64,000 bases of DNA from Umbilicaria muhlenbergii. Lineage: Eukaryota; Ascomycota; Lecanoromycetes; Umbilicariales; Umbilicariaceae. Under the pieces are notes generated by a model. The model was not told the DNA's origin, did not search any database, and was given only the letters and a program-made list of their open reading frames with translations. The DNA lies in assembly GCA_000611775.1 (NCBI GenBank), contig KK106983.1, forward strand, positions 3,034,808-3,098,807, read 5' to 3'. Made by a program: the position numbers and the translations under genes. Shown piece after piece: positions 21,556-32,700 of this stretch; within the stretch, counting starts at the first letter, position 1, and every line of letters begins with the position of its first letter.

Positions 21556-23478
21556 ATGGTCGACTATAGCAAGCTGAAGGTCACCGAGCTCAAAGACGAG
21601 CTGAAGAAACGCGGGCTGCCCCTAACCGGTCTGAAAGCAGCGCTCGTAAATCGTTTGAATGAAGCCGATGCGAAAGCCCAACAAACACAAACCCCGGGAG
21701 GACCCCCGCAGCTGCGGGATGCTGTGAAGGATGCCGAGCATGTGGAGGAAGCTGCGCCGCTTGATGCGCCCGTGGAGAGCAAGAGCGAAGACGTCGTGCG
21801 CGCACCACCCATTGTGACAGCGACGGAACCAAACGTGAAAGATGCGGAAACGGAACAAGGCCCGACGAATGACGCTGAGGCAATTACAAAGGAAATGTCT
21901 TTAGCGCAAGCAATTGATGAGGCAGACGAAGCAGAGCATGCTAAGGAGGACGAGGCTATGCTGGCCGAGATATCCAAGAAGCTGCCTACCGAAGAGCCTT
22001 CAATAGACCCGCCAGCAGACGTCCCAATGGTCGGCGAAGAATCAGATAACAATGCCGCACCAACTATCGAAGATAAGGCCTCCAATCAAAGTCAAACCGA
22101 CAGTATCATCCCTCCACCAGCTGCATCAACATCCGAAGCCGCCCAGACGCCCATCGAGACCCCCTCACTCTCCGAACAGTCTTCACTCAACAAGGAGGAA
22201 GTTATGGAGGATACAAGGAAACGAAAACGAAGGAGCCAGAGCCCACCGTTAGTGGTTGAAACAGCGCAGAAGAGAGCCAAGGCCGAAGATGGAAGTCCGA
22301 GGGTCAAGTTGCCCGAGGATTTCGAAGCGGTAAGTGGAGTGAAAGGTGAACCTGAGAGTCACAAGGAAGACGCAATGCCCGATGTGGATATCGCAGAGAG
22401 CGCACTGGCTTTCAGGTCATCTTCAAAGGGAGATGTACTGAAGGATACCGGCATGCAAACAGACCGCAGAGAGGCCACGCCACCACCAGTGACGTCGGAA
22501 ATATCTACGAAACTTTCGCCTTCCGATACGAGATTCAAGAGTCTATTCACCGCACCTCTGAAGCGCGAAGTTTCACCCCCATCACAACCTGCTCATGAAG
22601 ACACCGAAGATCGAGTCGTTACCCCAGCCGTCCATCCCGCCACTGCTGCATTGTACATCCGTAACTTCATGAGGCCGCTTCAACCGGGCAATCTAAAAGA
22701 CCATCTAGTATCCCTCGCGACACCAGCAAACAGCTCCCCAACTCCAGACGTGGTCACCAATTTCTACCTAGATCCGATCCGGACGCACTGCCTAGCCGAA
22801 TTTACCAGCATCTCAGCAGCATCGCGAGTCCGGTCAGCACTGCACTCCAGAGTATGGCCAGACGAGAGGACGCGAAAGCCGCTCTGGGTTGACTTCGTGC
22901 CGGAAGAGAAGGTGAAGCAATGGATCGAGGTTCAACAGAGCGCGTCCAGCGGCAGAGGACAGGCGGCGAAGCGGTGGGAGGTTGTCTACGAAGACGAAGA
23001 AGGCGGCATCCAAGCTTATCTACAAGAAGCCGGCACTGCGCCGCGGGCAGCAGTACCCCCGTCAACAAGGACTGACGCTGGTCGCGGCGTTGTGGGTGCA
23101 CCGGCAGGGCCGCGGGCCAGTGGACTGGAGCAGCAAGTACGACAAGCAGATGCCGTCCCACGGCCGGATGGTGGAAAGGGCTTCAAAGCGCTCGATGATC
23201 TTTTCCAGTCGACGGCGGCCAAGCCGAAGCTTTACTTCCTTCCCGTTGCCGAGGAGGTGGCCAACCGACGTCTGGACAAGCTTGCGGCTGGCCGTGGGGG
23301 AGGGAGGGGAGAGGAGATGAGAAGGTTCACGTTCGAGGATGAGGTCATCGTGGACAAGGGACCGGAGTTTGGCGCTGGCTTTAGAGGTGGGTATAGAGGA
23401 AGGGCAGGTGGGTATTGGGGTGGGCAGTCTACGAGAGGTGGCGCGTGGAGGGGCGATAGTTGGCGGGATAGACGTTGA
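21556..23478 (+). CDS. Acinus-like SAP/RRM protein (ASAP/PSAP complex, splicing-associated)
   Basis: Single-exon gene, 640 residues from the ATG at 21556. Residues 5-39 form a SAP DNA/RNA-binding motif (YSKLKVTELKDELKKRGL, then GLKAALVNRL). A long acidic, disordered middle contains a KRKRRSQSPP nuclear signal. Residues about 364-455 form an RRM-like fold (ALYIRNFMRPLQPGNLKDHL, then THCLAEFTSISAASRVRSAL, VWPDERTRKPLWVDF). At about 545-562, LDDLFQSTAAKPKLYFLP is the RNPS1-SAP18-binding motif that defines Acinus. The C-terminus is RGG-rich. Acinus bridges SAP18 and RNPS1 at exon-junction complexes. The combination of SAP, RRM and RSB in this order makes the call firm. Confidence 0.85.
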   Translation: MVDYSKLKVTELKDELKKRGLPLTGLKAALVNRLNEADAKAQQTQTPGGPPQLRDAVKDAEHVEEAAPLDAPVESKSEDVVRAPPIVTATEPNVKDAETEQGPTNDAEAITKEMSLAQAIDEADEAEHAKEDEAMLAEISKKLPTEEPSIDPPADVPMVGEESDNNAAPTIEDKASNQSQTDSIIPPPAASTSEAAQTPIETPSLSEQSSLNKEEVMEDTRKRKRRSQSPPLVVETAQKRAKAEDGSPRVKLPEDFEAVSGVKGEPESHKEDAMPDVDIAESALAFRSSSKGDVLKDTGMQTDRREATPPPVTSEISTKLSPSDTRFKSLFTAPLKREVSPPSQPAHEDTEDRVVTPAVHPATAALYIRNFMRPLQPGNLKDHLVSLATPANSSPTPDVVTNFYLDPIRTHCLAEFTSISAASRVRSALHSRVWPDERTRKPLWVDFVPEEKVKQWIEVQQSASSGRGQAAKRWEVVYEDEEGGIQAYLQEAGTAPRAAVPPSTRTDAGRGVVGAPAGPRASGLEQQVRQADAVPRPDGGKGFKALDDLFQSTAAKPKLYFLPVAEEVANRRLDKLAAGRGGGRGEEMRRFTFEDEVIVDKGPEFGAGFRGGYRGRAGGYWGGQSTRGGAWRGDSWRDRR

Positions 23479-24442
23479 TAGATGTAGTGCGAATAAAATG
23501 TACTATGTTCCATACCGACGGGCTGGGTTGGAAATGTGATAGTAGTGGTACTAAGGAGCTAATCCTCGCAGAAAACCACGAGGGTCTAGTCTGAGGCCAA
23601 TAGAGCAACGAGAAGAGTAAAGTAAGGTAACAATGTCATTGTTATTACGAGAGCGTCATGTTTCAGATGCTCAGCCAAGATTAACGGAGTAGTCAATACT
23701 TCAAGTGGTTTCTAGGTACGGGAGTAGAATGCATGTGTAAATACGAGTACGGGATATGAAAATAGCCCTTTCGCAGGCGCCAGCCCCAATCCGCGTATGC
23801 CCATCGACCACAGTTCCACAAGAGAGAGAAAGTGGCAGCCTGGCCTGCCTGGCCTGCCAGGCTCAGCAAGGTAGTCTGCCACTCTGCCCAATTGACGCTC
23901 TCCAGCGACACTCGGCTGGCGAGGGTGCAGCTGCAATCCAACCGCCTCCGCCCCAACTTCCCCAAATTCCCCGACTCTCATGCTAACAGCACGCCTCCTC
24001 ATCCTCGCCTCGTCACCCTCGCCTCGTCGCTCTCTGGACTTTTGCTGGAGTGATTCTGCTCGGGCTAATGCGCTGTGCGCATGCCAATCTTCTTGTTGAC
24101 GCTGAAACGGAGTCACGACCACTACAAAGAAAGGCCTGCCAGCTGAAACGGGCGCATCAAGGAGCTTGAGGTACGCGCGGCTCGGCGCATCGCTGCATCC
24201 AACTTTCGTCAACTTCAGCATCAGAGGCTTTACACTGCCATAGCTAGCTTTATGCCGATTTTGGATACATCACTTTGCGGAGTATACCGAGTATCACACG
24301 CTGTGGCCTGCGCCCTTTGCGGCGCACGCTGAGGACGGCGTTGGAAGGCCACGTCCGTGATAGATTCACCACACCCTCCGGCGTGTTGGACACATTAATA
24401 CACCCATCGCAAGCGGTTAAGGATACATAGAGGGCCATTAAG
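23479..24442. other. Intergenic, about 1 kb
   Basis: No gene is supported. A short tandem repeat (ctggcctgc-type, around 23,839-23,865) lies in the middle, and cctcgtc-type repeats occur near 24,010. The stretch should hold the Acinus-like terminator and the promoter of the TMEM184-like gene. Confidence 0.45.
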
Positions 24443-26376
24443 ATGCATTGGCCCCAGTGCAATTCGACCCTGGAGCGTGAGAAGAGTAAGCAAGCTTTCG
24501 GGCACTCTGGGCGGACTTGCCAGATGCCTTGCTGAATAGAAGAACAGTCGATGAAGTTCCGTTATGGCACGGCTGGCAGTTCCACCAATTTGGCCTTGTA
24601 CTGGCCGCTGTCTTCAGCATCTTTTCCGTCGTCGTCTCCTTCTACCTGATATGGCGACACGCAACTCATTACTTAAAACCATGGGAGCAACGCCAGTGAG
24701 CCATTCCCAAAACTCCTCGCCCCGTCCGCGTCGCATCAAGCTAAAGAGAGGCATCATAGTATCATCCGCGTCCTCTTCATGGTCCCCATCTACTCGACCG
24801 TTTCCTTTCTATCCTACTACTTCTACCTGCACGCTATATACTTCGAGGTTCTGCGCGACTGCTACGAGGCCTTTGCTATCGCCAGCTTCTTCGCCCTGCT
24901 GTGCCATTATATCGCGCCGGACTTGCATGAGCAGAAGAACTACTTCCGGGCCTTGCGTCCGAAACCGTGGGTGCTGCCGGTGAGTTGGTTTCGGAGGTGT
25001 TGTGGCGGCGAACATGGCATTTGGAGGACACCGAGGAGTGGATTGACCTGGTTCAATGTGAGACGTCTTGTTTGAATGAACACGAGGGCATTGCACTAAA
25101 CTACGGGGGTAGATTATCTGGTTAGGCGTTTTCCAGTACTGCTTCGTTCGGGTCTTCATGACGATTGTGTCGGTCATCACCCAAGCGACGGGGAGGTATT
25201 GCTTGGAGTCATTGAACCCGGCCTTTGCCCATGTCTGGGTATCTTGTTTCCGACCCCGCGCATCGAAACCGTCATACTGACTAGTGCAGGTAATGCTCAT
25301 CGAAGGCGCCTGTGTTACAGTGGCCATGTTTTGCCTCATCCAGTTCTACTACCAACTCCGCGGTGATCTCGCCGAACACAGACCCCTTCTCAAAATCATA
25401 GCCATCAAACTCGTCATCTTCCTCTCGTTCTGGCAATCAGTAAACTCTCCCTCCCCTTGTCATGCCCTTACATCCACTCACAAACTTCCAGCTCGGCATC
25501 TCCTTACTCACCTCCACCGGCGCCATCAAAGCCTCCCCCCGCATCGCCTCCCCCGACATTAAAGTCGGCATCCCCTCCCTCCTCCTCTGCATCGAAATGG
25601 CCATCTTTAGCATCCTGCACCTCTTCGCCTTCCCATGGAAAGAATACGACGTCCGCCGCTCCGCTATCGTCGCCGCCGAATCCGGCCCCGGCTTCCTCAT
25701 GGACCCCAAGACCGCTTACAAGGGCGGCAGCTTCGGCCAACGAGCTCTCATGAACGCCTTCAATCCCTGGGATCTCGTCAAGGCGGTCGGCAGAGGCTTT
25801 AAATGGTTCGCCGTCGGTAGGAGGACCAGGGAACAGGACATCAGCTATAAGAACCACGCTCAAGCCGTCGGCTTGGAATCCAGCAGAGTCGACCCGGCGT
25901 TCCGCGCCCCGAAGCCGAGACCGTATCAACCGCTGCAAGACGACGACGAGCAGGAACTCTTGGCCCGCGCCCAGACTAACCCTTTCGCCGACCCGGATCC
26001 CCTCGGCAGACCCTGGGCCGCGGCTGATGGCGCAGGCGATATCGGCGCGGTGGGCAGCGCGGGTCTGCATGATGATCGCTCGGATCATCTCCGCACGACG
26101 CATCCTACGCCCGGAACTATGAGGCATTATGGCGGCCAGGAATTGGGCGTTGTGGAGAGGCCGACGGAAGTGGGGTTGGGGCAGCAGGATACGGGATATC
26201 ATGGCGCGGCTGTTACGCCGGCGCTTGGGGGATCGAGGCCGCATCAGGTGAGCGTGGAGGATGGGCATGAGGATGGGTGGGACGTTTGGGGGGGGGTTGG
26301 TTCGAGGGGGGCGGGGCCGGGGACGGGGGGCGCGGCGAGGGCGAGGATGGAGTTTGATGGGCAGAATAGATTTTAG
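24443..26376 (+). CDS. TMEM184 / organic solute transporter alpha-like membrane protein (DUF300)
   Basis: Six exons: 24443-24485, 24524-24695, 24760-25057, 25113-25238, 25290-25439 and 25492-26376, coding for 557 residues. All five introns keep frame; the first is only 38 nt. The protein begins MHWPQCNSTLERE and has about seven membrane helices over residues 25-300. Family landmarks are LKPWEQRHIIRVLFMVPIYS, YFEVLRDCYEAFAIASFF, CHYIAPDLHEQKNYF and GIWRTPRSGLTWFN. The last 250 residues are a hydrophilic tail (FNPWDLVKAVGRGFKW, then acidic and Gly-rich). Fungal members are linked to vacuolar membranes, but transport function is inferred from the OST-alpha relatives. Confidence 0.87.
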
Positions 26377-27660
26377 GGTTGGGTTTGGGGTAGGGTTTCT
26401 TGTTCTGATGTTATGATTCCCGCCCACGAGAAGGATGTGTTTCGAACGGTGTTGGGGCGTATAGGGGCATGGAAGGGGCATCTTTCTTGGCTACTGCATT
26501 ACCTTACACATCAACCTCGTTCAGCACAGAGTCGCCAGAGCCACGAGAGTAAGTGCAATTAACCTCACCATAGCGCGATTGCTGGGGAGGACTGTGGCTG
26601 GCATGCTCAGCCAGGCATTGGCGTGGCCAAACCGGTTAAGCTAACCTTCTCTCCTTCGCTCAACCCCTTTTCGCCAGGGATGGCTCCCATCGGGGGTGTC
26701 GAATATGGCGGAGGGGAATTAGGGCATTGGCGCCTCCTGGGGCTTGACTGGTCTTGCGCTACTGTACCTTGCACATCTCATCTATGAACGTGACGATCGC
26801 AGCCTCGATATCAGCACCCAGGGATGTAAGATTGTCCGCGTTTTGCGAGTTTGCCTTTTCTTTGTTGATGGATGTGGGCTGGAGGGAAGAGTGTTTTGAT
26901 AGCGCTTGGGGTTGGGAGTGTTGTCTCTTGTACTCGTACCGAATGTTGGGGGGTTTCGACGGACGAGGCACTCTGGTGTTAGCGCTCAGGCGTGATGCTG
27001 TTTCTATCTCTTGGCTGTTTTCTTTCAGTGAGGAGACGACTTGCGAGCAGGTGCTTTGACAGAACCCTGATACTTGAAACATCATTATCCGTATTTCATG
27101 TCTATGTTTATGTCTTTTTCGACGCCTATGGGTTGACGTCCAGGCGTAAGACTTTCGTACTCTTTGCAGTCGGTTGGCTTCTTCTCGGCACGGCGTCCGA
27201 TCCCAGTCGCAATATAGGGCGAGTTGCTGTTGCGATAGCGATGCCATGTATTTCTCTCTTTGAAAATATACAGCTCGCAACACTGTCGTTATTATATTTT
27301 CTACTATGTCCCTCTCCTCGCTCTTTCTTTTTGCTTTCGCCGCATCTGCTGGTAAACGTTCGTGCTATAACACGGGAGGAACAGGCTCTCTGCAGTCACT
27401 CGCCGTGCTCATAGTGTTTCTACTACTGCAACAGCGGCAGCGCTTACGATCTCGGACAGCACTATCTTGAGGGGCTGGATGGAGCGATATGTCTGTAAAT
27501 ATCGTCTAGAATTTTAGTTGCTTCCTCACTCACTGACAGCTTTACAGTTACAGTCATCAGATGAACAACGGGTACTATGAGTAAATCATTTGCACCTATC
27601 ATGTATCCTCGGGCGGCAGTAAACTGCCGCCCGTCCGCTTCTACCATCGTTACCTAAGGA
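26377..27660. other. Gene-poor stretch, one weak minus-strand frame
   Basis: About 1.3 kb without a confident gene. A minus-strand frame at 26,759-27,283 (174 codons) is basic and Ser-rich and ends in an amphipathic helix (LGADIEAAIVTFIDEM). It could be a fragment or a small unrecognised gene. Codon use is unremarkable and no splice sites extend it. Confidence 0.35.
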
Positions 27661-27679
27661 GACAGCCAGCAACTAACCA

Positions 27680-27810
27680 TCCTCATCCAACTCCTTAGGC
27701 AGCCAATCAAGCTCCATCTTCTGCGCCGAGCAGAGCATCCTCAACCCCGCCCCCGCGTAAACCCCCATGGCCGTCTCACCCTCACCGAGCCTCCTTACAA
27801 ACCCCCCCTA
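27680..27810 (-). pseudogene. Probable 3' remnant of an unidentified gene
   Basis: On the minus strand, about 40 codons read smoothly to a stop: VRRLGEGETAMGVYAGAG, then LRMLCSAQKMELDWLPKE, ending LDEDG. The upstream part runs into C-rich sequence (ccccccctaa and similar) without a continuing frame. The style is that of an enzyme C-terminus, but I cannot name the family. Confidence 0.3.
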
Positions 27811-27924
27811 AGTCGAGTCCAATCTCAAGCGTCTGTCCGCATCAACCCCCCCTTTCCCCCAGCACACTCTCTCCCCGCCCCGGCGCCCTCACTCCCCGCG
27901 AGCGCTGCGAATAACAATAAAGTA

Positions 27925-28301
27925 CATTCGCAGGCTTCTGCGACTACCTCAGCTGCATCGGTGACCGCGCCGGCTTCTTCTGCGGCGGTCTCCGCAAAGA
28001 TTTCGACCGGATCGTCAGTTTGTTGAATGAGATCGCGACCTTCGTGCGGAATATCAAGGGTGGTAACTCGCCGGAGGATATCGATGCCAATACAGAGAAA
28101 CTGTTCTTTATGACGATCAGTGCGGTGGTCGGTTTGGTTAGTGCGGGTTTACAGTTGGTTGAGAAAGGGCTTTTTGTCGCGGCATCGGTGGCGGAGGTGC
28201 TTTGTGCGGTTGCGGCCGCGTCTACGTTGGGGAGTTGTGGCTTGTACGCTTGTATTTTTCTGTGTGGCTACTGGTGTGGGAGCGTTCGACGTTTGAGCTG
28301 A
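27925..28301 (+). pseudogene. Fragment of a hydrophobic/helical protein gene
   Basis: A plus-strand frame reads FCDYLSCIGDRAGFFCGG, then DFDRIVSLLNEIATFVRN, DANTEKLFFMTISAVVGLV and two hydrophobic stretches (LQLVEKGLFVAASVAEVLCA and beyond). It has no start codon of its own and degenerates after 28,301, so it looks like one exon of a lost gene. The family is not recognised. Confidence 0.35.
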
Positions 28302-28699
28302 CACAGATGATGCTGGGATTGCAGTGTCTGTCAACTATAAGCCGAACTGTAACGCCCTATCTAATTAACGCCGTTCTTCGGAGATAGAGTGGTCGACCAG
28401 CCCTAATTCTTTTGCACCTATGTAAGCGTCCCCAAGTTCGGAACTTCCGCCTGGTCTGCAATATTAATATGGTCTTCTACCCCCACAGACTCGCCACCCG
28501 CTCTTATAACGTCTATACCGAATTGTACATTTCCCCTTTGTATTTCTTCCACCCTTCCTCCTTTCAACCTGCATCTTATCCAGCTGACTCCGGCGCCCTA
28601 GTTTCCGCACCTGGATCTCCGCCGCCGAATGCACCGCTCTGTCGCCCGCGCCTGAATATCCCTTCACTGTTGTGGAATTCGTATGTTTCCTTCCTCCTA

Positions 28700-29501
28700 T
28701 CCTGCTCGTCTGACCTCATCTGATTCAACTTTCTACAGACCGAAGGAGAAAGCCGCAAGCCGACGTGCAAAGAGTCGTCGCCACTTGTGTGGCCGCACAA
28801 AAGACAGCTAAGGATTTCGAGCAGATTTGTATTATCCGTTCGTCACATCTCCCCGACCTTTCCTCGGAGATTCGTGATAATGCTGACGATAAACAGGGAC
28901 TGCTATGGCGGAATTTGAACCATACTACGTCAAGGATATTGTTTCCGCGCCTCCATGTTCCCACACGCTGCTTACTCTCGCATCTAACAAGACTATCACT
29001 CCGTACTATTGCAAAACGGCCAGTACCGTCACAGTTTCCACCATCGTTACCGTACCGTGCCCGCGTTATCCGGGTAGTCTAGCAACATCTTCGCTTGGGG
29101 GTGTATCGGCACAGGTGGAGACAGTATCTGGGGCGGCTTCGGATTAGACAATGGCCGCAGAAGGAGCTTCAGCTGGTTCTTCATCAGGGACTTAGAACGC
29201 AGCCGACTGTGCTGCCCTTGCTCTATCAGTCATTCACAATGCTACGAGCACTGCCGTTCCTATTCCATCCGCAACTCAAAGTGCCGTTGACACTGCCGCC
29301 ACTGCTGAAACCGTGGCAACCAAGTCGACATTGACCGAGAGCGGTGGGACCGCGACAACAGAGGCTGTTCGTACCTCCCCTTCGTTGTCTCTGATCATAT
29401 TTACTGGCGCTGCGGATCGGGTTGGAGGTGGCGCTGGAAGTGTGGGTCTGGTGGAGGCGGTGGTTGCAGCGTTGGCTTTTTTGGCTTTGGGAGGATTGTA
29501 G
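28700..29501 (+). pseudogene. Inactivated Ser/Thr-rich cell-surface (GPI-type) protein gene
   Basis: From 28,905 to 29,501 one frame reads through a Ser/Thr/Val-rich protein (TVTVSTIVTVPCPRYPG, ATSTAVPIPSATQSAVDTAA) ending in a GPI-signal-like tail (GGGAGSVGLVEAVVAALAFLALGGL). It is interrupted by two in-frame TAG codons, near 29,145 and 29,190, each of which a C-to-T change from CAG would explain. Upstream, ATCVAAQKTAKDFEQIC at 28,780-28,835 precedes a probable intron with a TGCTGAC branch site and AACAG end (about 28,830-28,897). The class is a secreted wall or surface protein; no named family is certain. Confidence 0.45.
28783..28835 (+). repeat. Duplicated exon fragment, left copy
   Basis: About 50 bp (acttgtgtggccgcacaaaa onward) match 33,856-33,907 (acttgtggccgcacagaag onward) in the same orientation. 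Both read V/LAAQK-x-AK-x-FEQIC. The two copies flank the NOD-like receptor gene. Confidence 0.55.
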
Positions 29502-29791
29502 GCTTGGGTAGACTGGGAAAGTTGCGGCTTGGTGGGTGGTTTGATAAAGTCGGTGTCGTATTTGGACAGTGTCTTCGGGAAATTTGAGGGTAGTATTTGC
29601 GCTTGTGCTTTCGTTGATATGGTATTTTCCACCAGGGAGTAGCTTGGGTTGGCGAGGCTCTTGCTGTGCCGGAATTCGGCCAGGTGTTATACCCAGCTCA
29701 CTTATGGCTATTACGCTGAAGAGCTTGGAAATCACTACTCAAGCTCGATAACGCCGCAAATTGCGCGGTGACGTCGTAACTCGTTCAGGAA

Positions 29792-32700
29792 CTAGTCGCT
29801 GATTGTGCAGAGTGCGAGCGACTGCTGGCTTTCTGTTCCTGTAACATTTGGAAGCTCTGACTCTTCCTCGTTGAGAGCTAAGTCGTCACGATAGACTGCA
29901 AGCTCCGCGATGCATATAAGGGTATCTAGGTGTTCTTCTCCTTGTATTGTCTTGCGGAGCCTGACGGTTAGTTCACCCAGGTCCACTGCACTCTTGAACC
30001 TTCCTAAGCCGTGATATATCACAGCAAGGTTGCGCATGGCAAGCAGAGTATCCGGGTGTTGCTCTCCAAGTACCTCTCTCGATAGATCAACGACTGTTTC
30101 TTGCACACAAACAGCATCTTCTATGTGATTTGCTTCGAAATAACAATGTGCAAGGCGGTCTATTCTGTTCACAGTCGTTGGGTCCTTCTCTCCAAGTACA
30201 TCTTTGCTCATTTTGACCACGGTCTGTTGTAAACGAATAGTGTCTTCCGCTTGACCAGCGGCGCTGTAATACTTGGCAAGTTCAGCCATTCTCGCCAAGG
30301 TCTCAGGGTGTTCCTCGCCCAATACGTTTCTGGAATCCCTGACAACAACTTCCTGCAGCTCCACAGCATCTTGGAGGCGCCCCGAGTTATGATAATGATG
30401 GGACAGCCAAGAGCTGCATATCAATGTGTCAGGGTGTCGCTCTCCCAAAACTTTCTTGCTTAGTTGAACCAGAGTTCCTTGCATGTGTGCAGCTTCGTCA
30501 ACACGGCCCAAGTTTCTGTAAGCTGCTGTGAGCTGGTTCATTGTATGCAAGGTATCAGGGTGCTCTCTTCCATGGATTTTAATTTTACCCTCGAAGACAG
30601 ATTCCAGGAGCGCCACTGCATCCTGCCCTCGGCCTGAATTGCGGAACAAGCACGCAAGATCACCCTTTGCCCGCAGGGTATGACGATCATCTTGACCCCA
30701 GCGTCGATTGCTAGCTTCTAGCACCTTCTCCAAAATCGGTGTAGCCTCATCAGATTGACCAAGTGCTTCGAGAGGCAGCGCAAGATCACGCATGGCAAGT
30801 ATAGTAGCCGGGTGCTCCGTGCCGAACATCTCTTCCCTCAGGTTCAGCACTTCTCTAGCTAGACTCAAGCTCTTCTCGTATTGGCCTAAACCATAGTAGT
30901 AAGATGAAAGATCACTCATGCTCTTCACAGTGTCAATGTGTGTTTTGCCCAGCGTGCTTTTCTGCACTTCCAGAGCCCGCTCTGCTATGTTCACAGCGTC
31001 TTGACCGTGGCCCATTGCACTATAGCTGCGACTGAGATCATTCATCGCCACCAGTGTCCTCCTATGTTCATCGCCTAGCCTGGTTTTGTGCCACTCTAAT
31101 ACTTTTGCTCTCAAGACCATGGCTTTTTCGATATGGCCGCAATCTTCGTACATTTGTGCAAAACCGGAACCTAGGATGAGTTTGTCTATTCCATAATCTT
31201 CAGAAAACAAGTCATCCTCACGGGAGAGAAGGCATGAATCAATGTGAGGTAGAAGATATCGCTCATACTCATAATCCTCTGCTCGTAATGTTTCCCAAAC
31301 TCGAGATACTCCCATCAAAACAGTAGTTGTTCTCCATGATAGTTCCTGATCCGCTTCAGTCATCCGATCCCTCGCCCATGCGTGTACCAGTGGATGCATC
31401 GAAATATGGCCGTTGGATTGCTCAACAGTGACAAGGGAGAATGACGTCAAAAGATTGACCGCTTCCCGAAACAGAAATGGATCCCAAATGCCTCCTTCTT
31501 CTTGGAAGACCATGCTAGGCAACATTGCCTTCACCCCTCTCGACAGCTGCCATTCCGGGATTTTTACGAAAGCTTTATTAAATATTACCTCTGATATTCC
31601 GTCGAAGTGAAGGAAAGAAAATATTCGGAGCAGGTCAATTGCGTTCTGGCTCGTCTCACTGCACAACTCCTCAATGATACCCACTGAGACTTCCCACGTC
31701 GTGTAGACTGTATACTTGTATTGATCCGAGGCTTGAACGCTCTGACGACTCAGCAAATGTCTCCGACGACGTCCAAAAACACTGCAGTAATCCTGCATTT
31801 TCACAATCCCTTGCCTGATGACTGCACCGGCTTGAACGATGGCAAGTACAAGATGGCCTAGTGTCGCAACAACCAATTTCGCGGAAGCACGTGCATCAGG
31901 GTTCGAGGTGTCTTTGGCTGCGGCCGCCTTGAGGAGAAGTGTTGTGGACGCTCCAGCCTCCATCGAGCCAAATCGGATTTCGCCAATCGTTGCATGGATC
32001 CTGCAATCTGGGTTTCGAGTCGTGACTAGGATTATTCCTCTCTCAGAGACTGGAAAGTATCGAGAGACGTCTGACTGTGGGTCGTCTGCGTTGTCGATGA
32101 TGAGAAGCCATTTCTCACGGGTATTGGAAAACCATCTTTTCGTTGCTTCAAAATTCTGCTGGAGTCCGAGTGTACCGGCGATTTTCAAGAAACTTTGCTC
32201 AGCAGTATCGTTGCTGGTAGCGTCGATCCAGAAAAACCCCCAAAAACTGGGAAAGGTTAGCATTGATAGTGTATATTGACACAAGAATCTGTTGCGCGAA
32301 CTTCTCTCGATTGTCCTGCGCAAATTTCAAGCACAACTGAGTCTTGCCTGATCCGCCGAGGCCGTATACTACAAATACTTTCTGCTTCTTGATGTTATCG
32401 TCAATCCTGGGTGGGAAACACGCGTCTTGTAATTGTTGTGAAAGCTCTTCACGGCCTGTGAAGAGAGAGCTCACACTATGTTGAACATCATAATGCACGT
32501 TGTACGGGGCTACATGATTAGTTAGCCTAGCCTTTTGTGGGCCTTGTTGCCGGATGGCTAGAACAATGATAGTCATGCTACTAAATTACCGCCAACTTTT
32601 GGAGACTTGGTCTTTGCCCTCAATATTCGTAACACCCTTTTATAGACCTTCTCATAAACGTCGCTCTCTCGTGCTGCAAACTTGCACATATCACTGTGAC

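Noticed and set aside
24979-25057. GTGAGT at 24,979 as an intron donor
   Set aside because: The reading continues with PVSWFRRCCGG and GIWRTPRSGLTWFN, conserved TMEM184 sequence, so it is coding.
27680-27810. Nitronate monooxygenase C-terminus
   Set aside because: The VYAGAG stretch is vaguely similar but too short and without upstream support to name a family.
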